The position numbers were made by a program, and so were the translations under genes. The notes beneath the pieces were generated by a model. That model had not been told where the DNA came from. It did not search any database and was given only the letters and a program-made list of their open reading frames with translations. From Solirubrobacteraceae bacterium (GTDB lineage Bacteria; Actinomycetota; Thermoleophilia; Solirubrobacterales; Solirubrobacteraceae), in the NCBI GenBank assembly GCA_030681525.1, contig JAUXSD010000247.1, positions 1 through 45,201 on the forward strand: a DNA stretch of 45,201 bases, read 5' to 3'. This document shows, piece by piece, positions 1 to 5,431 of the stretch (its first letter is position 1; every line of letters begins with the position of its first letter).

Positions 1-262
1 GCGGCGACAGGAGTGGCGTTCTGCGGCAACAAATCACTCTCGGTCCTCGTCCAGAAGGGCTGAGAACGCCTCAGATCGGATCGTCGGCGGCGCGCAGCTC
101 GTCGTCGGCGACTTATGCGACAGCCTCAGGCGAAAGCAGCAGTCCTATCCGTCGCGTCCCGAAGTGCCGTGACGTCGCGCCTGAATGCGTCGTTCTCGGC
201 GAGGGTGAGCGCGCACGCCCCCGATATCAGGACGGCATACCGCTGCCACCGCCAAACCGAAA
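1..262. other. Left edge, no clear gene; possible tail of an upstream CDS
   Basis: Frame 1 is open from the window edge to a TGA at 61-63 and would encode a 20-residue C-terminus with one Cys, so a plus-strand gene may end here, but nothing in it is recognisable. The rest up to 262 holds only a 62-codon minus-strand frame (126-314) that overlaps the next gene's 3' end, has no ribosome binding site and no family resemblance. I do not call it. Confidence 0.25.
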
Positions 263-739
263 TCAGTGGTCCGCCAAGGCCGCCGCGTCGATGAGCGACC
301 GGCCGCGACGACAAGTCACCCGCGCAAGCCCGTCGCCGAGACCCATATGGGTACAGCGAAAGCCGCGACTCCTCATCGGGCTATCCAGTGCGCAGAACGC
401 GGGGTAGCAGTCTTCCCCCGCGCGTGTCCGGCGGACGACCTGCTCCAACAACGCGGTGAAGGCACGGACGGTGGTAGCGCACGTGACGTGCTTCACGGCG
501 GCAAGGCTGCTGTAGCTGTAGCTCCCGCTCTCAATCCGGGTGCGGCAAGAGCGCCCACGGGCCGGCAAACCGGGTCCGCGTAGAACGGTGTCGTGACGGT
601 CGCGCACGACACGCACCACCTGCGCCTGTGTTGTCGTCGACGGCGACCCCTGTTCCTGCGCAGCACGCGGACCGTCCGAGCAGCCAGCCAGCAGCGCGCC
701 AGCCACGAGCATTCCTAGGATGGTCAGCCGCACGTGCAC
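263..739 (-). CDS. Putative secreted lipoprotein, function unknown
   Basis: 158 residues starting at GTG 739, with AAGG a few bases upstream. The N-terminus is a typical lipoprotein signal: a short basic start, a hydrophobic stretch at residues 5-18 and a lipobox Leu-Ala-Gly-Cys with the lipidated Cys at residue 20. The mature part begins with a Ser/Thr/Gln-rich linker and contains six further Cys residues spaced through the chain, suggesting disulfide-bonded structure outside the membrane. I do not recognise a domain. Codon third positions are less GC-biased than in the rest of the window, as in the ankyrin gene beside it. A GTG four residues in is an alternative start. Confidence 0.6.
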   Translation of the reverse strand: MHVRLTILGMLVAGALLAGCSDGPRAAQEQGSPSTTTQAQVVRVVRDRHDTVLRGPGLPARGRSCRTRIESGSYSYSSLAAVKHVTCATTVRAFTALLEQVVRRTRAGEDCYPAFCALDSPMRSRGFRCTHMGLGDGLARVTCRRGRSLIDAAALADH

Positions 740-887
740 AGCCTTGCAGGCGACATGTCACCTGGGTGTCCCAGAGCGATGAAGCACGACCGAACGTCCG
801 TAGCGGTCGAGGCCGCGCTGCTCCTTATAGGCGAAAGCGAAAGCCGGATCCTCGCGACCAGATCAAGAGGGATGCGAGGATCCCGGT

Positions 888-1322
888 GTGGGCGACGAGT
901 TGATGATTGCGGTTGAGCACGGGCACCTTGAGCAAGCGCGCTCGCTGTTGGAGGCTGGCGCTGACCCACGCGAAGACGATTGGGGTTTCTCGCTGATCGA
1001 CGAGGCGGTTGACAGGGAAGACGAGCAGATGGTTCGGTTGCTTGTGAGCTACGGCGCGCGGCTCGATGTGCAGGACGAGCAGGGCCGGACGCGGCTACAT
1101 CGCGTCGCGGGCGCGAACCGCACGCGCCTGCTGCTTCGGTTGGGATTGGATCCCAACGTCGCTGATCACGATGGTTGGACGCCGCTGCACTTCGCGGCGG
1201 CGTACGGCTCTCAGCAAGTGGCTGCGGCGCTGATCGAAGCCGGGGCGGATCCGACGGCTGCGACAAAGGCCGAAAAGAAGCCCGGCGACCTGGCCCGCGT
1301 CAACGGGCACGACTGGGACTAA
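888..1322 (+). CDS. Ankyrin-repeat protein
   Basis: 144 residues. The GTG start at 888 is chosen because GAGGA lies at 876-880, seven bases upstream. About four ankyrin repeats can be read: the helix-turn-helix pattern LLEAGADP near residue 21, LLVSYGARLD near 51, LLLRLGLDPN near 81, the consensus TPLHFAAAYG at 98-107 and LIEAGADP at 115. Ankyrin repeats bind proteins; no catalytic domain and no signal peptide are present, so a cytoplasmic adaptor is likely. It is a stand-alone gene. Its codon use (many TTG, GTT, GCT, GGT) is clearly looser than that of the surrounding genes, hinting at recent acquisition. The partner is unknown. Confidence 0.8.
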   Translation: MGDELMIAVEHGHLEQARSLLEAGADPREDDWGFSLIDEAVDREDEQMVRLLVSYGARLDVQDEQGRTRLHRVAGANRTRLLLRLGLDPNVADHDGWTPLHFAAAYGSQQVAAALIEAGADPTAATKAEKKPGDLARVNGHDWD

Positions 1323-1601
1323 TCCCCCCTGTCGCGGGCAGGCGCGGCTGCTGCAACGAGGCAAAAGCAGTAGCGCGGGCTGGCCATCATCGGCATTTTG
1401 CTAGCGATTCGAATGGACGACCCGGGCCGAGTGCGTCCGAAGGTGCAGCAGGAGACGAGTCGTCGGCATCGGGCTGACGGCCGACCCTTATTGCGCCGCG
1501 GCGCCGGCGCGCGAGCGGGAGCGCGCCCTTCTCTGATCTGGCAGGCGCCGCGGCGCGCTAGCGCAGGCAATGTCCACTTCGAGTTCGGAGGCACGTTTCC
1601 C
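1323..1601. other. Intergenic, 279 bp, with a repeated 12-bp palindrome
   Basis: No convincing gene. The frame open from 1398 into the ferritin-like gene is Arg-rich and lacks a ribosome binding site, so it is probably not translated. The palindrome GCGCCGCGGCGC occurs at 1493-1504 and again at 1545-1556. Because each copy is self-complementary, the copies can fold alone or pair with each other across a 40-base loop. A role in the leader of the downstream gene is possible but unproven. Confidence 0.4.
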
Positions 1602-2297
1602 GTGACCGACTCAGCACTGCGTGAGCTCGCAGACGATCCGTCTTCGCGCAAGCGCTTCTTCAAGATGCTCGGCGGGGCGGGCGCGGTCAGCGCCTTCTCG
1701 CTGGCGCTGGCCGCCTGCGGCGACGACGACAAGCCAGAGGCGGCTCCGGCTGCCGCCGCCACGTCCGACGACACCAAGTCCAACAATTCGGACCTGGAGA
1801 TCCTCAACTACGCGCTCACCCTCGAGTACCTCGAGGCCGAGTTCTACGACGGCGTGATCGCCAGCGGGATCGTCAAGGACCCCAAGGTCGTGTCGATCGC
1901 CAAGAAGTTCGGCTCGACCGAGCAGGAGCACGTCGACGCGCTCACCGCAACGATCAAGAAGCTCGGCGGCAACCCGGTCGCCAAGCCCAAGACGAACTTC
2001 GGGCCGACGCTCGACAAGGGCCTGAAGGCCGTGCTCGAGGCGGCGGCCGACGTCGAGAACCTCGGCGCCGCGGCGTACCTCGGCCAGGCGGGCAACATCA
2101 AGAACAAGGAAGTGCTCGCCGCCGCGCTGGCGATCCACTCCGTCGAGGCCCGTCACGCGGCCGCGCTGAACATCCTCGTCGGCCGCGGCTTCGGCAACGG
2201 CAACGGCGGCCTGAAGGGCGCCCTGCCCGACGGCGCCTTCGGCAAGCCGATGGACATGACTTCCGTCCTCGCGGCCGTCAAGCCGTTTCTGGCCTAA
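1602..2297 (+). CDS. Exported ferritin-like domain protein (lipoprotein)
   Basis: 231 residues. GTG 1602 is chosen over longer frames because GGAGG sits at 1587-1591, ten bases upstream. A basic, Tat-like N-terminus (SSRKRFF) leads into a hydrophobic segment ending in Leu-Ala-Ala-Cys, then an Asp-rich and Ala/Pro-rich linker. The body is a four-helix ferritin-like domain (Ferritin_2 type): helix 1 with LEYLEAEFY, helix 2 with EQEHVDAL, helix 3 with VENLGAAAYLG and helix 4 with VEARHAAALN, which supply the Glu and His ligands usual for a di-metal site. The role in this family is not settled (iron handling or oxidative stress outside the membrane). It pairs with a homologue 33 bases downstream. 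Confidence 0.85.
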   Translation: MTDSALRELADDPSSRKRFFKMLGGAGAVSAFSLALAACGDDDKPEAAPAAAATSDDTKSNNSDLEILNYALTLEYLEAEFYDGVIASGIVKDPKVVSIAKKFGSTEQEHVDALTATIKKLGGNPVAKPKTNFGPTLDKGLKAVLEAAADVENLGAAAYLGQAGNIKNKEVLAAALAIHSVEARHAAALNILVGRGFGNGNGGLKGALPDGAFGKPMDMTSVLAAVKPFLA

Positions 2298-2330
2298 CCG
2301 ACCACCACGATCACGAAAGCGAGACTGCAC

Positions 2331-2969
2331 ATGGCTCAATCGCGACTGGTGGCGCCCGAGCTGGCCGCCATCAAGGTCCACGGCATGACCCGGGAGTCGT
2401 TTCTCCTGCGCTCCACGCTGGCCGGCGCCGCCGCATTCGGCACGCTGTCGGCGACCGGCCTCATCACGAAGGCGCTGGCCGACGCCGGCAGCGGCGACGT
2501 CGACATCCTCAACTACGCGCTCACGCTCGAGTACCTCGAGACGGAGTTCTACGTCCAGGCCGCCAAGCAGGTCAAGGGGCTGTCCGGCTACGAGATGAAG
2601 CTCACGAAGGAGCTGCGCGACAACGAGGCCGAGCACGTCGACGCGCTCGCGGCGACGATCAAGAAGCTCGGCGGCAAGCCCGTCGCGGAGCCGATGTTCG
2701 ACTTCGGCGGCGCCTTCGGCAGCCGCGCGACGTACCTGAAGACCGCCAACACGCTCGAGGACACCGGCGTGAGCGCCTACAACGGCGCGGCGCCGATGAT
2801 CGCCTCGGCCGAGGTGCTCGGCGCCGCCGGCGGCATCGTGCAGGTCGAGGCGCGCCACGCGGCGATGATCCGCCTCGTGCGCAACAGGCCGCCGGCGCCC
2901 AGCGCGTTCGACAAGGCCAGCGAGATGCAAGCGGTGCTCGCCGCCGTCAAGCCGTTCATCGCGGCCTGA
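2331..2969 (+). CDS. Exported ferritin-like domain protein, second copy
   Basis: 212 residues, a homologue of the gene just upstream and surely in the same operon (33-base gap). The same helices are visible: LEYLETEFY, a second helix with EAEHVDAL followed by the shared KKLGGKPVAEP stretch, a third with the EDTGVSAYNG segment, and VEARHAAMIR. The start at ATG 2331 gives an N-terminal extension, then a hydrophobic segment (residues ~28-48) without a lipobox Cys. So this copy is probably secreted or anchored by an uncleaved signal, whereas the first is a lipoprotein. ATG 2385 (residue 19) is an alternative start. A heteromeric pair is plausible. Confidence 0.85.
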   Translation: MAQSRLVAPELAAIKVHGMTRESFLLRSTLAGAAAFGTLSATGLITKALADAGSGDVDILNYALTLEYLETEFYVQAAKQVKGLSGYEMKLTKELRDNEAEHVDALAATIKKLGGKPVAEPMFDFGGAFGSRATYLKTANTLEDTGVSAYNGAAPMIASAEVLGAAGGIVQVEARHAAMIRLVRNRPPAPSAFDKASEMQAVLAAVKPFIAA

Positions 2970-3008
2970 GCCTGCGGCTCGCGCCGGCGTTGAGCCCGCC
3001 CGCCGGGA

Positions 3009-3034
3009 GGGGGCCGTGCCGCGGCACGGCCCCC
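3009..3034. terminator. Perfect 12-bp hairpin between convergent genes
   Basis: GGGGGCCGTGCC at 3009-3020 and its exact reverse complement at 3023-3034 form a strong stem 39 bases after the ferritin-like stop and just before the end of the opposing gene. There is no U-tract, as usual in GC-rich actinobacteria. It could stop transcription from both sides. Confidence 0.65.
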
Positions 3035-3062
3035 ACGCGCCGATCAGGCAGCGGTCGAGGCG

Positions 3063-3293
3063 TCAGCGCGCCGCCTCGAGCCTGCTCAGCCGCTCGTCGA
3101 GCTCCGTGATGACCCGGTCGAGCTTGAGCTCGCGCTCCGACAATCCGCTGCCGCTGCCGCTGCCGCTGCCGCTGCCGCTGCCGCTGCCGCTGCCGCTGCC
3201 GCTGCCGCTGCCGCTGCCGCAGCCGGCGGCCACGACGCCTTCCGCCGTCGCGTCGCTCGGGGTGGGTGTGTCACATCCGCACTGACAAGCCAT
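3063..3293 (-). CDS. Small protein: Cys-rich head, Gly-Ser linker, C-terminal helix
   Basis: 76 residues in three parts. Residues 1-7 contain Cys-Gln-Cys-Gly-Cys, a likely metal-binding head, and one more Cys follows near residue 25. A run of about twelve Gly-Ser pairs comes next, encoded by a hexanucleotide repeat. The last 27 residues form an amphipathic, heptad-patterned helix rich in Leu, Glu and Arg that could dimerise. It starts 24 bases after the MerR-type regulator gene on the same strand, behind a purine-rich GAGAGAGAGG ribosome binding site, so it is the second gene of a metal-responsive operon. I do not know a named family. A metal chaperone or buffer is an inference from the Cys cluster and the neighbour. 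Confidence 0.7.
   Translation of the reverse strand: MACQCGCDTPTPSDATAEGVVAAGCGSGSGSGSGSGSGSGSGSGSGSGSGLSERELKLDRVITELDERLSRLEAAR
3145..3216 (-). repeat. Hexanucleotide microsatellite, 12 perfect copies
   Basis: Twelve uninterrupted copies of CCGCTG (plus strand), followed by one variant copy. On the coding strand they encode alternating Gly and Ser. Since the unit is six bases, copy-number change alters linker length without breaking the frame. Confidence 0.95.
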
Positions 3294-3317
3294 GCGACTA
3301 CCTCTCTCTCTGCCCGT

Positions 3318-3737
3318 CTAGGGCTCGGGAACATCGTCGAGACAGCCACAGAACGACCCGTGGCCGCAACAACCGGGATTTGGGAAGGCGGTCTTGCCCG
3401 CGGCATAGCTCGAGAGCTGATCGCGGAACGCCGCCAGCTCGCTGATGCGCGCGTCGATCTGCGCGATCTTGCGATCGAGCAGCCGCGCAAGCTCGGGAAC
3501 CGTCTCACCGCAGCCGCTCTCGGCCGCCACCAGAAGCCCACGGATCTCGTCGAGCGACAGGCCGAGCCGCTTGGCCTGCTTGATGAAGCGCAGCCGGCCC
3601 TCGTCCGCGTCGCTGTACAGGCGGTACCCCGCCTCCGTGCGCTCATGGGCAGCCACCAGGCCGATGCGGTCGTAGTAGCGGATCGTGCGGCTCGGAAGCC
3701 CGACGCGGTCGGCGATCTGCTTGACGGTGGCGGCCAC
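3318..3737 (-). CDS. MerR-family metal-responsive regulator (ZntR/CadR-like)
   Basis: 139 residues. The winged-helix N-terminus (IADRVGLPSRTIRYYDRIGL) and the long dimerisation helix after residue 80 are typical of MerR proteins that untwist promoters with long spacers. Cys76 begins the dimerisation helix region, and the C-terminal loop holds Cys123, Cys124, His126, Cys130 and Cys132. Among known family members this Cys plus CC-x-H-x(n)-C pattern resembles the Zn(II)/Cd(II)/Pb(II) sensors rather than CueR or SoxR. The GTG start at 3737 lies six bases after its -10 box, so the mRNA is probably leaderless. The gene lies upstream of a small Cys-rich protein and its operator overlaps its own promoter, implying autoregulation. 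No transporter gene is adjacent, which is unusual for the group. Confidence 0.88.
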   Translation of the reverse strand: MAATVKQIADRVGLPSRTIRYYDRIGLVAAHERTEAGYRLYSDADEGRLRFIKQAKRLGLSLDEIRGLLVAAESGCGETVPELARLLDRKIAQIDARISELAAFRDQLSSYAAGKTAFPNPGCCGHGSFCGCLDDVPEP

Positions 3738-3743
3738 CGATCA

Positions 3744-3775
3744 AGGATAAGCCTGACACCCGGGTGTCAGGTCAA
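3744..3775 (-). promoter_or_regulatory. MerR-type promoter/operator with 20-base spacer
   Basis: Read on the minus strand: -35 TTGACC (3775-3770), a 20-base spacer, then -10 TATCCT (3749-3744). A perfect 20-bp palindrome, CCTGACACCC plus its complement (3752-3771), fills the spacer. An over-long spacer filled by a palindrome is the hallmark of MerR-family control. The GTG start follows after six bases. Confidence 0.88.
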
Positions 3776-4070
3776 GCAGGTTTCCCGAACGGCCTTCGCC
3801 GGCGCATGAGCCGACGTCCCTTGACACGACGCTACGTGTCTGCGACACATACGACTGAGCGTTTGGGCCATGACGCTCCGGAGAGGGGGCGCGCGGCTTC
3901 GCGGCAACGCGGCGCGGGGCCGCGCGCAACCCCGGCCCTCTGCGTCATCGGATCGGACGGAGCGCAGAGCACCCGCGCGGTGATCCATGACAGCGGCCTG
4001 TATGTGACGCACGCACGTAGTACAGTCAGGCCCGCTGTCCCGAGCGGCCCCGACGAAAGGATCATCGACC
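3776..4070. other. 295-bp intergenic stretch with promoter-like elements
   Basis: No gene seen. TTGACA at 3821-3826 is a consensus -35, and GTGTC-TGC-GACAC (3836-3848) is an inverted repeat just after it, but a good -10 at normal spacing is not obvious. TACAGT at 4021-4026 fits a -10 that would serve the small membrane-peptide gene starting at 4071. Confidence 0.35.
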
Positions 4071-4172
4071 ATGTCTTCAGACAACAAGGGTGGCGGCCTC
4101 GCGCTGTCGGCCACGATCGTCGTCGCGCTGCTGCTGGCGCTGATCTTGCTGCCGCTGATCATCGCGACCTAG
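4071..4172 (+). CDS. 33-residue single-span membrane peptide
   Basis: A short frame starting at ATG 4071, with AAAGGA about eight bases upstream. The first nine residues are polar and end in three Gly residues. The remaining 24 are almost all Leu, Ile, Val and Ala with one Pro, so they form a single transmembrane helix running to the C-terminus. Good ribosome binding site, GC-rich third positions and a hairpin region right after the stop support it as a genuine small gene. Function unknown. Peptides of this build often modulate a membrane complex or envelope stress, but nothing here tells which. Confidence 0.6.
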   Translation: MSSDNKGGGLALSATIVVALLLALILLPLIIAT

Positions 4173-4217
4173 GAGGCTGTCGACACGCCCTCGGGCGGCG
4201 ATCGCGCCGGTGACGGA

Positions 4218-4258
4218 CCCCGCCCTCGGGCGGGGCCGTGCCGTGGCACGGTCCCGCC
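4218..4258 (+). terminator. Two overlapping, mutually exclusive hairpins
   Basis: CCCCGCCC/GGGCGGGG (4218-4235, 8-bp stem, 2-base gap) overlaps a 14-bp stem made by 4229-4242 and 4245-4258 with one G-U pair. Both cannot form together. It follows the small membrane peptide gene, so a terminator or attenuator is likely. The core GGCCGTGCC...GGCACGG is shared with the hairpin at 3009-3034. Confidence 0.5.
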
Positions 4259-4293
4259 TGCGTTGGGGGGCGCGCAAAACGCTGGGGGTTGAC

Positions 4294-4461
4294 TCAGCGC
4301 GTCGCGTTGCTGAGCGCGTTGGCGACCTTCTGCAACGCGCCGTTGATGCCGCGGACCTCAGACTCGATCGGCCGCGTCTGGTCGTCGATCGCATGAACGC
4401 CGACGCGGATGAGCGCGGCGGTCGAGGCGATCTTGTTCAGCGTCCCGGTGATCGTGACGGC
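4294..4461 (-). pseudogene. Remnant of a coiled-coil gene, 5' end missing
   Basis: On the minus strand a frame of about 56 codons ends in TGA at 4294-4296. It reads like real protein: alternating hydrophobic positions, GC-rich third bases, and segments such as LNKIASTAALIRVGVHAID and EVRGINGALQKVANAL. However, going upstream there is no ATG, GTG or TTG before an in-frame TAA near 4530, so no proper start exists. It therefore looks like the 3' end of a gene whose front was lost, or a gene with a frameshift upstream. I cannot name the family. Confidence 0.4.
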
Positions 4462-4492
4462 ACTACATACACCTAACCCGAACGTGTGTGAC

Positions 4493-4506
4493 GGTGACCG
4501 GTCACC
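4493..4506. promoter_or_regulatory. 14-bp perfect palindrome GGTGACCGGTCACC
   Basis: The palindrome lies 23 bases beyond the DedA stop codon and upstream of the gene remnant on the minus strand. It looks like an operator half-site pair rather than a terminator, since it has no loop. No adjacent regulator is obvious. Confidence 0.35.
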
Positions 4507-4528
4507 TCGCCGCGCAGATGACCGTTAT

Positions 4529-5296
4529 TCAGCTGGTCGCCGGCGCGTCGGCGCGCCGCTTGCGCAGCGCGGCGGCAACGAGCAGCGCGGCCCCTACGAC
4601 GATCGCGGCGACCATGACGATCCGCGTCACCGTCTCGCCGGCAGTCTCGAAGGAGTCGGCGAAGGCGTAGCCGACCAGCGTGAACGTCGTCGCCCAGATC
4701 AGCGTGCCCGCGGCGCTGTAGGGCAGCACGCGCCGCACGGCGATGCCCGACGCGCCGGCCACGAACGGCGTCAGCGCGCGTAGGACGCCGACGAAGCGGC
4801 CGAGCAGGATCGCCTTGCCGCCGTGGCGCTCGAAGAAGCGCTCGGTGCGCTCACGCTGGGCCGGGCCGATGCGCAGGCGCGGGCCGTGCGTGTCGAGAAA
4901 GCCGCGGCCGAGCCGGCGGCCGATGAAGAAGCTCAGCATGTCGCCGGCGAACGCCCCGCCCCAGACGAGCGCGATGAGCAGCGCCAGCGCGAGATCGCCG
5001 CGCGCGGCGACGACGCCGCCGACGACGACGGCGGTCTCACCCGGCACGACCAGGCCGATGAACGCTCCGGTCTCCAGCAACGCCAGCAGCGGGACGAAGA
5101 GGTAGGCCAGCGGGCCGATCGACTCCGACGCGTCCGACAGCGCCCCGGCGGCGTCGGGTACGGCGATCGCGCCGGTGACGAGCGCGCCGGCCAGCCCGAC
5201 GGTCGCGATCAGGGCGGCGGCGACCGCGGCGACGGTGGCGGCGCCCAGGTTGCTCGCGGCGCGCGCCGGGCGGGGGAGGGAGAGCGTCGACGCCAT
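4529..5296 (-). CDS. DedA-family (SNARE-associated) membrane protein
   Basis: 255 residues with five or six membrane segments. DedA hallmarks are present: an acidic GAFIGLVVPGE segment near residue 76-86, GGAFAGDMLSFFIGRRLGRG in the middle, and the re-entrant loop RFVGVLRALTPFVAGASG near 165-185 with the essential Arg residues. In this family these proteins act as lipid transporters or scramblases (undecaprenyl phosphate or phospholipid) and affect envelope and proton-motive-force homeostasis. The C-terminus is short and basic. The start at ATG 5296 gives a long Ala-rich N-terminal helix before the first conserved segment, so a later start is possible. It is a lone gene, 135 bases downstream of the oppositely placed end of the SDR fusion gene. 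Confidence 0.88.
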   Translation of the reverse strand: MASTLSLPRPARAASNLGAATVAAVAAALIATVGLAGALVTGAIAVPDAAGALSDASESIGPLAYLFVPLLALLETGAFIGLVVPGETAVVVGGVVAARGDLALALLIALVWGGAFAGDMLSFFIGRRLGRGFLDTHGPRLRIGPAQRERTERFFERHGGKAILLGRFVGVLRALTPFVAGASGIAVRRVLPYSAAGTLIWATTFTLVGYAFADSFETAGETVTRIVMVAAIVVGAALLVAAALRKRRADAPATS

Positions 5297-5431
5297 GTCC
5301 CACAGCCTGCCGCGCGGCGCCGGCCGCGGCCATGGGGCATGCCCGCCAACGGGGTGCGGCTAGCCGTACCTCCCGGCCGGGTTGGGCTCAGCGCGCGTCG
5401 CGCGAACCGGACCGGCCGTCAGGCGAGCGGG

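Noticed and set aside
126-314. 62-codon minus-strand frame left of the lipoprotein gene
   Set aside because: It overlaps the lipoprotein gene by 52 bases, has no ribosome binding site and no recognisable character.
1398-1601. N-terminal extension of the first ferritin-like protein
   Set aside because: It is Arg/Ala-rich, without conservation-like features, and the GTG at 1602 has a proper binding site followed by a fitting signal sequence.
3016-3285. Plus-strand frame with a long Leu-Pro repeat
   Set aside because: It is the antisense reading of the Gly-Ser repeat. The minus-strand frame has a ribosome binding site, a Cys head and an operon context.
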